Positions 1 through 6,002 of a DNA stretch of 8,843 bases are shown here, piece by piece. The stretch covers positions 1 through 8,843 of the forward strand of contig DAOVYR010000034.1 of NCBI GenBank assembly GCA_030635525.1, written 5' to 3'. Source of the stretch: Candidatus Nanohalarchaeota archaeon (GTDB lineage: Archaea; EX4484-52; B79-G9). The number at the start of each line of letters is the position of its first letter. Position 1 is the stretch's first letter. The notes under the pieces are model-generated. The model was not told the DNA's origin. It worked only from the letters and a program-made list of their open reading frames with translations, and did no database searches. A program made the translations under genes and the position numbers.

Positions 1-11
1 AGTATAGTTAT

Positions 12-32
12 ATTTGTCCATTTAGTAACGAC
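12..32 (-). repeat. 21-nt repeat, copy 1, just after ribBA
   Basis: Read on the minus strand this copy starts 5 nt after the ribBA stop codon and contains CGTTACTAAAT followed by a GACAAAT core. It matches the copy at 1666-1686 at 19 of 21 positions by direct comparison. Both copies lie right behind the stop of a minus-strand riboflavin gene. It could be a 3'-end processing or termination motif, or the end of a small dispersed element. The window edge hides what follows. Confidence 0.6.
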
Positions 33-37
33 CTGAA

Positions 38-1246
38 TTATAATCCCAGGTTGTGTCCCAGTTTTTTTTGTTTTGTGAGCAGGTATTTTTTGTTGTTTTT
101 GTTTGGCTTGATTTTGATTGGTATTGTTTCAACTATTTCAATGCCATATGCACAGAGTCCTTTGATTTTTTTGGGGTTGTTTGTGAGGAGGCGGATTTTT
201 TTTAGGCCTAAATCTGCAAGTATTTGTGCGCCGATGCCGTAGTCGCGAAGATCTGCTTCGAATCCGAGTTTCTCGTTTGCCTCAACTGTGTCGAGGCCTT
301 TGTCCTGGAGAGCGTAGGCTTTTATCTTGTTTTGGAGGCCTATTCCTCTTCCTTCCTGACGCATGTACAGGAGGACGCCGCATCCTTCGCTTTCGATCAG
401 GTTTAAGGATGCTGCAAGCTGGTCGCCGCAGTCGCAGCGCAGTGAATTGAATACGTCACCGGTGAGGCATTCTGAGTGGACTCTTACCAGGATGTCTTTT
501 TTGGGTGTCAATTTTCCTTTTACTAGTGCGATGTGGCATTGGTGGTCTGTTTTTGATTCAAAGGTGATTGCGCGGAATTTGCCGTATTTTGTTGGGAGGT
601 TTACGTCTGAGATGCGCCTGACTTGTTTTTCGGTTTTTTTGCGGTATTTTATGAGGTCTTTTATTGTGATTATTTTGAGGCTGTGTTTTTTTGCGAATCT
701 GAATAATTCAGGGGTTCTTGCCATTGTGCCGTCGTCGTTCATGATTTCGCATATTACGCCTGCCGGGTAAAGGCCTGCTATGCGGGCCAGGTCAACTGCG
801 GCTTCTGTGTGACCTGCTCTTGTGAGTACGCCGCCAGGTACTGCTCTTAGGGGGAATATGTGGCCGGGTCTTGAGAAGTCTGTTGGTTTTGCTTTTGGGT
901 CTATTGCTTTTTTTATTGTGGCTGATCTGTCGTGTGCGGAGATTCCTGTTGTTGTGCCTTCTTTTGCGTCGATTGAGACTGTGAATGCGGTTTCGTGCCG
1001 GTCGGTGTTGTGTGTTACCATCTGGGTGATGTTGAGTTCGTTTAGCCGGTCTTCTGTCATGGGCATACAGATGAGTCCTCTTGCGTGTTTTGCCATGAAG
1101 TTTATTGTTTCGGGGGTGATTTTTTGTGCTGCGCAGATCAGGTCGCCTTCGTTTTCGCGGTCTTCGTTGTCTGTTACTATTAAGGGTTTGCCGAGTTTCA
1201 GGTCTTTTATTGCGTCGTCTATTGTTGCGTATTTTGTGTGTGTCAT
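38..1246 (-). CDS. ribBA: RibBA: DHBP synthase / GTP cyclohydrolase II
   Basis: Bifunctional cytosolic enzyme of about 402 aa opening both branches of riboflavin synthesis. The N-terminal half (about 1-200) is 3,4-dihydroxy-2-butanone-4-phosphate synthase, acting on ribulose 5-phosphate: acidic loop DNEDRENEGD at 26-35, GISAHDR at 101-107, RAGHTEA at 143-149. The C-terminal half (about 205-402) is GTP cyclohydrolase II: zinc cysteines C260, C271 and C273 with the E. coli RibA spacing, RQEGRGIGL at 296-304, LTNNPKK at 354-360. Both halves look intact and the length is usual for the fusion. I chose ATG 1246 because GGTGGT lies 4 nt upstream, like other genes here; an in-frame ATG at 1258 adds four residues and could start a leaderless mRNA. 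The fusion is bacterial in type, whereas ribC and ribK nearby are archaeal, which suggests acquisition by transfer. It is separated from ribH by a 0.43-kb gap and may have its own promoter. Confidence 0.95.
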   Translation of the reverse strand: MTHTKYATIDDAIKDLKLGKPLIVTDNEDRENEGDLICAAQKITPETINFMAKHARGLICMPMTEDRLNELNITQMVTHNTDRHETAFTVSIDAKEGTTTGISAHDRSATIKKAIDPKAKPTDFSRPGHIFPLRAVPGGVLTRAGHTEAAVDLARIAGLYPAGVICEIMNDDGTMARTPELFRFAKKHSLKIITIKDLIKYRKKTEKQVRRISDVNLPTKYGKFRAITFESKTDHQCHIALVKGKLTPKKDILVRVHSECLTGDVFNSLRCDCGDQLAASLNLIESEGCGVLLYMRQEGRGIGLQNKIKAYALQDKGLDTVEANEKLGFEADLRDYGIGAQILADLGLKKIRLLTNNPKKIKGLCAYGIEIVETIPIKIKPNKNNKKYLLTKQKKLGHNLGL

Positions 1247-1258
1247 ACGTACCACCAT

Positions 1259-1460
1259 ATTTTTATTTTAATATATTGCTATTTTAATGTATTTTTAGTG
1301 TAATGTCTCTTTAGTTTACTATAGTTTTATTTTAGTATATCGCCATAGTAATATAGTTTCATATTTCTATTGTTTGCTATCGTTATTGTATAATATTAAT
1401 ACTATATGATATTACCATTGTACTCTATTGCTATCAGATTATATCCCTATATTATAATGG
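1259..1460 (-). promoter_or_regulatory. AT-rich tract upstream of ribBA, probable promoter region
   Basis: A hand count of 1261-1440 gives 37 G/C in 180, about 21% GC, far below the neighbouring genes. On the minus strand TTAAAATA-like boxes occur twice, at about 1287-1280 and 1271-1264. They lie about 26 nt before the two possible ribBA starts (1258 and 1246), the spacing of an archaeal TATA box to a leaderless or short-leader transcript. The tract also has loosely repeated TATTGCTAT-like words. No convincing reading frame is present. Which box is used cannot be decided from sequence. Confidence 0.45.
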
Positions 1461-1486
1461 CAGATGGTTTCGATTTCGTCACAAAA

Positions 1487-1636
1487 GGTATGGCTTATAG
1501 TTGAAGACATAACATTTTCATGGCACTTACATGCCAAGCTTTTGAACTTGCGTTCAAAATGGACAAATGTCTTCACCATATCCTTAAAAATCGTTTTACG
1601 ATTTTTAGGATCCAGTGAATCGGAGATTCACCCGGA
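1487..1636. other. Multi-hairpin element between ribH and ribBA
   Basis: Inverted repeats are packed here. TGAAGACAT (1502-1510) pairs with ATGTCTTCA (1567-1575) and encloses two hairpins: TGGCA/TGCCA at 1521-1536, and an 8-bp perfect stem TTTTGAAC/GTTCAAAA at 1540-1559. Together these can form a three-way junction. GGTATGG (1487-1493) can extend the outer stem with 1576-1582. Then come a 13-bp hairpin with one bulge (1580-1611, TAAAAATCG/CGATTTTTA core) and a perfect 7-bp hairpin GTGAATC-GGA-GATTCAC (1615-1631), with TCC/GGA able to pair outside it. On the minus strand the 8-bp stem is capped by GCAA, a GNRA tetraloop. On the plus strand the outer stem gains a G-U pair, so the strand is undecided. 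It may be a structured RNA, a leader/terminator complex or a MITE-like remnant. I do not recognise an FMN, TPP or hammerhead consensus. Confidence 0.55.
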
Positions 1637-1665
1637 TAGATTAGCACCTCTTGATTATTTGTCAA

Positions 1666-1686
1666 ATTTGTCTATTTAGTAACGGC
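1666..1686 (-). repeat. 21-nt repeat, copy 2, just after ribH
   Basis: On the minus strand it begins 1 nt after the ribH stop codon and contains CGTTACTAAAT then GACAAAT. It is 19/21 identical to the copy behind ribBA. The ATTTGTC core (plus strand) is also present as a near-tandem copy at 1657-1663 and in inverted orientation at 1562-1568, so the word is enriched around the hairpin element. Confidence 0.6.
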
Positions 1687-1687
1687 G

Positions 1688-2110
1688 CTAACTATAGCTG
1701 AATTTTCTTGCGAGCTTTACTGCTGATTCTACTGCGCTTTTTGCGTTTTTGATGCGCTGGTGGCCTTCAAGTCTGCTCATACCAGGACCGGTTATGCCGA
1801 AGCCGATGGGCTTGTTGTGTTCAAGTGCGATGTCCATTATCTTTCTTGCGGCGTGCTGGGCTACGAGTTCGTCGTGGTTTGTTGCGCCTTCTATTACTGA
1901 GCCGAGTGCAACCAGTGCGTCTATGTCTTTTCTTTTTAGCATGTTATTGCATGCGAAGGGTATTTCAAAGCAGCCGGGTACGAGGATTGTTTCTGTGACT
2001 TCTGCGCCGAGGAATTTTGCGTGCTCTTTTGCAAGGTTTATCATTGCGTGTGTGAGGTCGTAGTTGAATTCTGCTGCCACAATAGCTAATTTTAGTTTTT
2101 TGTTTTCCAT
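1688..2110 (-). CDS. ribH: RibH: 6,7-dimethyl-8-ribityllumazine synthase
   Basis: Condenses 5-amino-6-ribitylamino-uracil with DHBP (the product of the RibBA N-terminal half) to give 6,7-dimethyl-8-ribityllumazine, the substrate of RibC. The 140-aa length matches the family, which forms pentameric or icosahedral cytosolic assemblies. Visible motifs: AAEFNYDLT at 12-20 (substrate-ring contact region), VPGCFEIP at 44-51, GSVIEGATNHDEL at 70-82 with the conserved catalytic histidine H79, GFGITGPGM and a basic amphipathic C-terminal helix. The start is firm: AGGTGAT sits 3 nt before ATG 2110, a strong archaeal-type ribosome-binding site. It lies 11 nt after ribC, so translation is probably coupled within the ribK-ribC-ribH mRNA. 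RibC and RibH are distant paralogues, which fits their adjacency. Confidence 0.95.
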   Translation of the reverse strand: MENKKLKLAIVAAEFNYDLTHAMINLAKEHAKFLGAEVTETILVPGCFEIPFACNNMLKRKDIDALVALGSVIEGATNHDELVAQHAARKIMDIALEHNKPIGFGITGPGMSRLEGHQRIKNAKSAVESAVKLARKFSYS

Positions 2111-2121
2111 GTTATCACCTA

Positions 2122-2580
2122 TTATTTTATCATGCCTACATCATCTCTACCCTGTCTCTGGCCGGTGCCGGCGGTTTTTGTGAGTCTTTGGGGGTATAGG
2201 ATGAGGTCTAATGCGTTTTTTGCGTGCTGTCTTGTTCTTTTTTCTGTCAGTTCCGCGAGGTCTTTTTCGGATTCTGCTTCGTCAATGTGTACGAATACTT
2301 CTATTATGTGGGTGTTTGTCATTAGTTGTGCTGTGATTATGCCTGTGGATGCTTCGTGTGCGCATTGCTTGTCTATCTTTTCTTTTCCTGGCATGCCAAG
2401 TGCCATTACGATGTCGCAGTTCTCTTCTTCAATCAGTTTTTTGCATGCCACGGGAAGGTCTTTTATGCCGGGGACGGTCTGCCTTTTGATTGCGCATGCT
2501 GCGTTTTTTTTAATCTCGTCTATTGCGATTTCGCCCATGTTGAGCATTGCAAAGGTTGTGTCTGCTATTCCGATTTTAAT
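2122..2580 (-). CDS. ribC: Archaeal-type riboflavin synthase, apparent AUU start
   Basis: Archaeal riboflavin synthase, which dismutates two lumazines into riboflavin and a pyrimidine that returns to RibH. It is unrelated to bacterial RibE and related to lumazine synthase. Recognised by VPGIKDLPVACKKL, VMALGMPGKEKID, CAHEAS, QLMTNTHIIEVFVH and the C-terminal GTGQRQGRDD. The first in-frame ATG (2547) would remove the family's first strand with its DTTFA motif. The frame stays open upstream, encoding KIGIADTTFA, and begins at ATT 2580, 7 nt after a perfect GGAGGTG ribosome-binding site (2594-2588) and overlapping the ribK stop (TAA 2578-2576). No ATG, GTG or TTG lies in frame between the upstream stop and 2547. 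From ATT the product is 152 aa, close to the methanogen enzymes (about 155). The AUU start is inferred from family alignment and the ribosome-binding site; a base error in this genome is the alternative. Confidence 0.9.
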   Translation of the reverse strand: MKIGIADTTFAMLNMGEIAIDEIKKNAACAIKRQTVPGIKDLPVACKKLIEEENCDIVMALGMPGKEKIDKQCAHEASTGIITAQLMTNTHIIEVFVHIDEAESEKDLAELTEKRTRQHAKNALDLILYPQRLTKTAGTGQRQGRDDVGMIK

Positions 2581-3229
2581 TGTATGCCACCTCCAGTTTG
2601 TCGTTGTCTTTCAGGTTGAGGGTTTTTCTTAGATTGTCTTTAGCTATTATCTCTACTATTTTTTTGTTGTGGTGGGTTCTTTGGGGTACTATTATGGCGG
2701 CAGGCATTTTGTTTATCGTGCATCTGTAGCATAGAAGTCGTCCGAATGTTCTTTTTTTAGTTGTGAAGCCTTTGATTGTTATGGGCAGGGTCAATAGGAA
2801 TCTTTCTTTGTTTTTTAGGTTCTGGCTGTCTCTTATCTCCAGATTGAGGGTTCCTTTGAATGGTGAAAATCCGAGTTTGGCTGTTAGTTGGGTGTGGTAT
2901 TGGCTTTGGCTCAGATAGTATGATCCTTCGCCTGAACCTGATGTGACGTAGCCGGTGATTTTTTTTTTGGTTGTGTCTGTATTGGAGGTTGCTTCTTTTA
3001 GCTCATCCATGACCGTGTTTATGAGTTCGTGCCCTTTGTCGAGTACTGTTATCTTTTGTCCTTTACTGCATAGTTCGCGCGTTATGAGACCTTTGCTTTC
3101 TATGTGTCTTAGTTTTCTTGATGCGCTCTGCTGGGAGATGTCCAGGACCCGGGCTAGCTCGGTTGTTGAGACTGTGCTCTTTTTTAGGCGCAGTATTGCG
3201 GATAGGAGTTCTGTGTCTTGGTAGCGCAT
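2576..3229 (-). CDS. ribK: HTH regulator fused to CTP-dependent riboflavin kinase
   Basis: Phosphorylates riboflavin to FMN using CTP, an archaea-specific enzyme unrelated to bacterial RibF. Residues about 1-80 (from ATG 3229) form a winged helix-turn-helix: TTELARVLDISQQSASRKLR with ESKGLITRE as the wing. The kinase follows: GYVTSGSGEG at 93-102 (nucleotide loop), GTLNLEI at 126-132, VPQRTHH around 181-187 and NLR at 199-201. This architecture is the RbkR type described in archaea, a bifunctional repressor/kinase of riboflavin genes, so autoregulation of this cluster is likely (inferred). The start is uncertain. ATG 3229 matches the usual domain boundary and has a TATA-like box 25 nt upstream (leaderless). 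ATG 3307 or TTG 3328 would add 26 or 33 residues without domain character and without a ribosome-binding site. It is the first gene of ribK-ribC-ribH. Confidence 0.9.
   Translation of the reverse strand: MRYQDTELLSAILRLKKSTVSTTELARVLDISQQSASRKLRHIESKGLITRELCSKGQKITVLDKGHELINTVMDELKEATSNTDTTKKKITGYVTSGSGEGSYYLSQSQYHTQLTAKLGFSPFKGTLNLEIRDSQNLKNKERFLLTLPITIKGFTTKKRTFGRLLCYRCTINKMPAAIIVPQRTHHNKKIVEIIAKDNLRKTLNLKDNDKLEVAYN
2588..2594 (-). promoter_or_regulatory. Strong Shine-Dalgarno that sets the ribC AUU start
   Basis: GGAGGTG on the minus strand, inside the last codons of ribK. It is the best ribosome-binding site in the window, a seven-base match to the archaeal 16S tail, and is followed 7 nt later by the ATT proposed as the ribC start. 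Written as GGTGNN plus 5 nt, the spacing is the same as for ribH, hom and the amidotransferase gene. A strong site could compensate for the weak initiator codon. Confidence 0.7.
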
Positions 3230-3250
3230 AGAGGTTATTTTTGAGGGAAT

Positions 3251-3260
3251 GTTTAAATAT
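3251..3260 (-). promoter_or_regulatory. TATA-like box of the ribK-ribC-ribH operon
   Basis: ATATTTAAAC on the minus strand, centred about 25 nt before ATG 3229, the archaeal TATA-to-start distance for a leaderless mRNA. It supports the shorter ribK start. A second TATA-like word, TTTATAAA at 3334-3341, is palindromic and could serve a longer ribK transcript or the divergent thrS side. Confidence 0.45.
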
Positions 3261-3262
3261 GT

Positions 3263-3296
3263 TATGCTACCCATTGTTGGGTTGATGTGTTGCATA
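3263..3296. promoter_or_regulatory. Nested dyad upstream of the ribK TATA box, possible operator
   Basis: ACCC (3269-3272) and GGGT (3279-3282) form a dyad with a 6-nt centre, enclosed by TATGC (3263-3267) and GCATA (3292-3296). It lies immediately upstream of the predicted ribK TATA box, where a regulator such as the HTH domain of RibK could act. Binding is inference only; I found no clear copy upstream of ribBA. Confidence 0.3.
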
Positions 3297-3470
3297 GCTA
3301 AATCCATGCACTTATTCGCTTCCAGCAATCAGATTTATAAACATACGTGCCTAATAGTTAGTGGGTCGTTATGATCGGTGGATATTTTACAGTTCGGAAA
3401 ATCTGAATATTTTGTTTTTGATAATTTTTGTTTTGTTTCTCAGTTTGCAGGTTTTTTGGATAGTATATCT

Positions 3471-3546
3471 TATTTAAGGATTAGTTCTCTATTTTGTTTT
3501 ATTGGTAATTGTCAAGATTGCCGGTTTAATCAGTTTATGTTTGATT
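3471..3546 (+). promoter_or_regulatory. Candidate thrS promoter and leader with small hairpins
   Basis: The 3230-3570 interval separates divergent ribK and thrS. On the plus strand it is T-rich from about 3380 to 3500. TATTTAAG at 3471-3478 is a plausible TATA box, giving a leader of roughly 70 nt before thrS. In that leader GGTAAT (3504-3509) can pair with ATTGCC (3517-3522, one G-U), and AATCA (3528-3532) with TGATT (3542-3546), both just ahead of the ribosome-binding site. An alternative TATA word at 3334-3341 would give a leader near 200 nt. A Phe-rich frame at 3378-3578 is probably not a gene. Confidence 0.35.
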
Positions 3547-3570
3547 TTGAAAAGATGCGAGGCGATTATG

Positions 3571-5484
3571 ATGAGTGAGAATGTAAATGAAGTTACTGTT
3601 ACGCTTCCTGACGGAAGCAAGATGAAGGTCGATGCATGTGCGACGGTTCTTGATGTTGCAAAGAAGATAGGCGCGGGACTTGCGAAGGCGGCGATTGCAG
3701 GCAAGATTGATGGGGCGGTCTGTGATCTTTGCGCGGAAATAAAGAAGGATGCTAAAGTGGAGATAATTACGCTTAAGTCTCCTGAGGCTTTGGAGATACT
3801 TCGCCATACTGCAAGCCATGTCATGGCTGAGGCTGTGCTTAAGTTGTTCCCGGGGGCGAGGCCAACTATTGGCCCTGCTATTGAGAATGGGTTTTATTAT
3901 GATTTTGATGTCAAGACGCCGTTTACGCCTGAGGATCTTGAAAAGATCGAGGCCGAGATGAAGAAGATCATCAAGAAAGATGTGCCTTTGGAGAGATTTG
4001 AGATGTCTAAAAAAGAGGCGCTTGAGCATTATAAGGATAATGCGTATAAAAGTGAGCTTATCTGTGATCTTTCTGATTCTACTATGTCATTTTACAGGCA
4101 GGGGGATTTTATGGATCTTTGCCGGGGGCCGCACCTGCCAAGTACAGGGTATGTCAAGGCATTCAAGCTTATGAAGGTTGCGGGGGCTTACTGGAGAGGG
4201 GATGAGAAGAACAAGATGCTTTCAAGGATTTATGGTACTGCTTTTGCATCGCAAAAAGAGCTGGATACTTATGTACATATTCTTGAAGAAGCTGAGAAGA
4301 GGGATCACCGGAAGCTCGGTAAACAGCTCGAGCTGTTCAGTGTCCATGATGAGGCGCCGGGATTCCCGTTCTTTCATGCAAAGGGATGCATCATCTGGAA
4401 TGAGATTGAAAAGTTCTGGCGCGAGGTGCATACGAAAAGAGGCTATGTTATCGTTAAGACGCCGCTGATTCTTAATAAGAAGCTGTGGGTACAGTCAGGG
4501 CACTGGGACCATTATAAGGATAATATGTATTTTACAGAGATTGACGAGGATGAGTATGCTGTGAAGCCGATGAACTGCCCGGGAGGGATGCTGCTTTACA
4601 AGGAGAAGATACACAGCTACAGGGAGTTTCCGATGAGGGTTGCTGAGCTTGGATGCGTGCACAGGCATGAGCTTTCGGGTGTGCTTGCGGGGCTGTTTCG
4701 GGTGCGTTGCTTTACGCAGGATGATGCGCATATTTTTATGATGCCGTCGCAGATCAAGGATGAGGTCACATGTGTGATTGAGCTTGTGGATTATTTCTAT
4801 AAGATATTCGGGTATGAGTATCGTATTGAGCTTTCTACGAAGCCTGAGAAGGCGATGGGAAGTGACGATATATGGGAGACTGCTACAGAGGCATTGAAGG
4901 ATGCGCTGGATTCCAAGGGGACCCAGTATAAGATTAACGAGGGTGACGGTGCTTTTTACGGGCCGAAGATAGATTTTCACCTGACGGACTGTCTTGGAAG
5001 GAGCTGGCAGTGCGGGACTGTGCAGCTTGATTTTTTGATGCCGGAGAGGTTTGACCTGACTTATGTTGGTGAGGATAATGAGAAGCACAGGCCGGTGATG
5101 ATTCACAGGGTGGTTCTTGGCAGTTTCGAGAGGTTTATCGGTATCCTGATTGAGCATTATGCAGGTGCGTTTCCAATGTGGCTTTCGCCGGTGCAGGTCA
5201 AGGTCATACCGGTTGCTGACAGGCATAAGGAATATGCAGAGAAGATTGCAGGTGTGCTGAAAGATAATGGGTTCAGGGTAGAATCGGATTACAGGCAGGA
5301 GAAGGTCGAGCACAAGATCCGTGATGCGCAGCTTATGAAAATCAATTATATGATTGTGCTTGGTGATAAGGAGATTGAGAAAGATTGCATTACGTCACGG
5401 ACGCGCGAGGGCAAGGTAAGGTTTAATGTCGGGCTTGATGAGTTTGTGAAAGAGTTGCAGGATGAGGTTGAGGCTAAGAAGTGA
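3571..5484 (+). CDS. thrS: Threonyl-tRNA synthetase, bacterial type
   Basis: Charges tRNA-Thr with threonine in the cytosol. About 637 aa with the complete bacterial layout: TGS domain (about 5-65), N2 editing domain (HTASH, H79 and H83, plus DLCRGPH with C184 and H188, the seryl-tRNA hydrolysis site), class II catalytic core with zinc ligands C336, H387 and H512 and motif 3 around GSFERFIGILIEH, then a C-terminal anticodon-binding domain. Lengths and residue positions track E. coli ThrRS within a few residues. Motif 2 reads VHRHELSG where NEPSG is common, a mild variation. Two adjacent ATGs (3568, 3571) follow GAGGCGAT; I chose 3571 because the site-to-start spacing then matches other genes here, but 3568 is nearly as good. 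Many archaea use a different ThrRS with a deacylase-like editing domain, so this copy suggests bacterial ancestry. Its last bases overlap or touch the ACT gene. Confidence 0.96.
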   Translation: MSENVNEVTVTLPDGSKMKVDACATVLDVAKKIGAGLAKAAIAGKIDGAVCDLCAEIKKDAKVEIITLKSPEALEILRHTASHVMAEAVLKLFPGARPTIGPAIENGFYYDFDVKTPFTPEDLEKIEAEMKKIIKKDVPLERFEMSKKEALEHYKDNAYKSELICDLSDSTMSFYRQGDFMDLCRGPHLPSTGYVKAFKLMKVAGAYWRGDEKNKMLSRIYGTAFASQKELDTYVHILEEAEKRDHRKLGKQLELFSVHDEAPGFPFFHAKGCIIWNEIEKFWREVHTKRGYVIVKTPLILNKKLWVQSGHWDHYKDNMYFTEIDEDEYAVKPMNCPGGMLLYKEKIHSYREFPMRVAELGCVHRHELSGVLAGLFRVRCFTQDDAHIFMMPSQIKDEVTCVIELVDYFYKIFGYEYRIELSTKPEKAMGSDDIWETATEALKDALDSKGTQYKINEGDGAFYGPKIDFHLTDCLGRSWQCGTVQLDFLMPERFDLTYVGEDNEKHRPVMIHRVVLGSFERFIGILIEHYAGAFPMWLSPVQVKVIPVADRHKEYAEKIAGVLKDNGFRVESDYRQEKVEHKIRDAQLMKINYMIVLGDKEIEKDCITSRTREGKVRFNVGLDEFVKELQDEVEAKK

Positions 5485-5489
5485 GTTGT

Positions 5490-5990
5490 ATGAGATTATC
5501 TATGGATGTCATGCCTAAGGATGTGCCGGGCGAGCTTGTGCGGATTCTTCAGCCTATTGCTCGCGTTGGCGGGAATGTGATTACGGTCATCCACAGGCGC
5601 GATGAGGTGTCACTGAGGGGGAATCTGCCGGTTCATATTGTGTTTGAGGTTGAGGGTAAGGCGCAGGTTGATTGTATTGTTGATACGTATCGTGCGGAAA
5701 ATATCAGGGTTGTCAAGATAGATGAGGTGAAGTGTTTTTCTGAACTTGTAGTTGGTATGATAGGGCATATTGTGCATACGGATTTGAGTGAGACTATCAA
5801 TTCTGTTGATTCTTTGGGTTTTTGCAAGGTATCTGATATGCAGATTGAGATGGGGAATGTTAAGGAGGAATCGTGTGCAATTTTTCGTGTTGATGTCGAT
5901 AGTTCTGTTGCGGATGGATGCAAAGTTGTGATGTCAAAAATCAGGGAAACCGGAAGAAAAAAGAATATAATGATTGTTGAGTCTGTGTGA
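5490..5990 (+). CDS. ACT-domain protein, predicted regulator of homoserine dehydrogenase
   Basis: About 166 aa, no catalytic motif and no membrane segment. The N-terminal part is a clear ACT fold: a strand (LSMDVM), then KDVPGELVRILQPIARVGGNV, the usual small-molecule-binding turn and helix, then the next strand ITVIHRRDE. The C-terminal half (about 110-166, from MQIEMGN) looks like a second, diverged ACT-like beta-alpha-beta unit ending NIMIVESV. This matches the archaeal family COG2061, described as a predicted allosteric regulator of homoserine dehydrogenase, and here it sits directly before hom (12-nt gap). The inferred role is sensing threonine or a related amino acid and adjusting Hom activity. 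The start could be GTG 5481, whose GTGA overlaps the thrS stop. ATG 5490 is preferred because GTGAG lies 4 nt before it, the spacing seen elsewhere in the window. Ligand and partner are not shown by sequence alone. Confidence 0.8.
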   Translation: MRLSMDVMPKDVPGELVRILQPIARVGGNVITVIHRRDEVSLRGNLPVHIVFEVEGKAQVDCIVDTYRAENIRVVKIDEVKCFSELVVGMIGHIVHTDLSETINSVDSLGFCKVSDMQIEMGNVKEESCAIFRVDVDSSVADGCKVVMSKIRETGRKKNIMIVESV

Positions 5991-6002
5991 CTGGTGTTTT
6001 TT

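Noticed and set aside
1464..1679. 71-aa plus-strand open frame in the ribH-ribBA gap
   Set aside because: It runs straight through the hairpin element, has no ribosome-binding site, no recognisable domain and an unstructured composition; the inverted repeats explain the sequence better.
1487..1690. FMN riboswitch or self-cleaving ribozyme
   Set aside because: The RFN conserved boxes and the hammerhead CUGANGA core are absent on both strands, although the three-way shape and the riboflavin context first suggested them.
3334..3341. TTTATAAA as the ribK promoter with a longer ribK protein
   Set aside because: It would need a start at 3307 or 3328 with residues that lack domain character and no ribosome-binding site. 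The box is palindromic and may serve thrS, so it is kept only as an alternative.
3364..3371. Third copy of the post-stop repeat (GGTCGTTA on the plus strand)
   Set aside because: Only eight bases match and the remainder diverges; the orientation and context also differ.
3378..3578. 66-aa Phe-rich plus-strand frame overlapping the thrS start
   Set aside because: It starts at GTG without a ribosome-binding site; the Phe content comes from T-rich DNA, and it ends by running into thrS.
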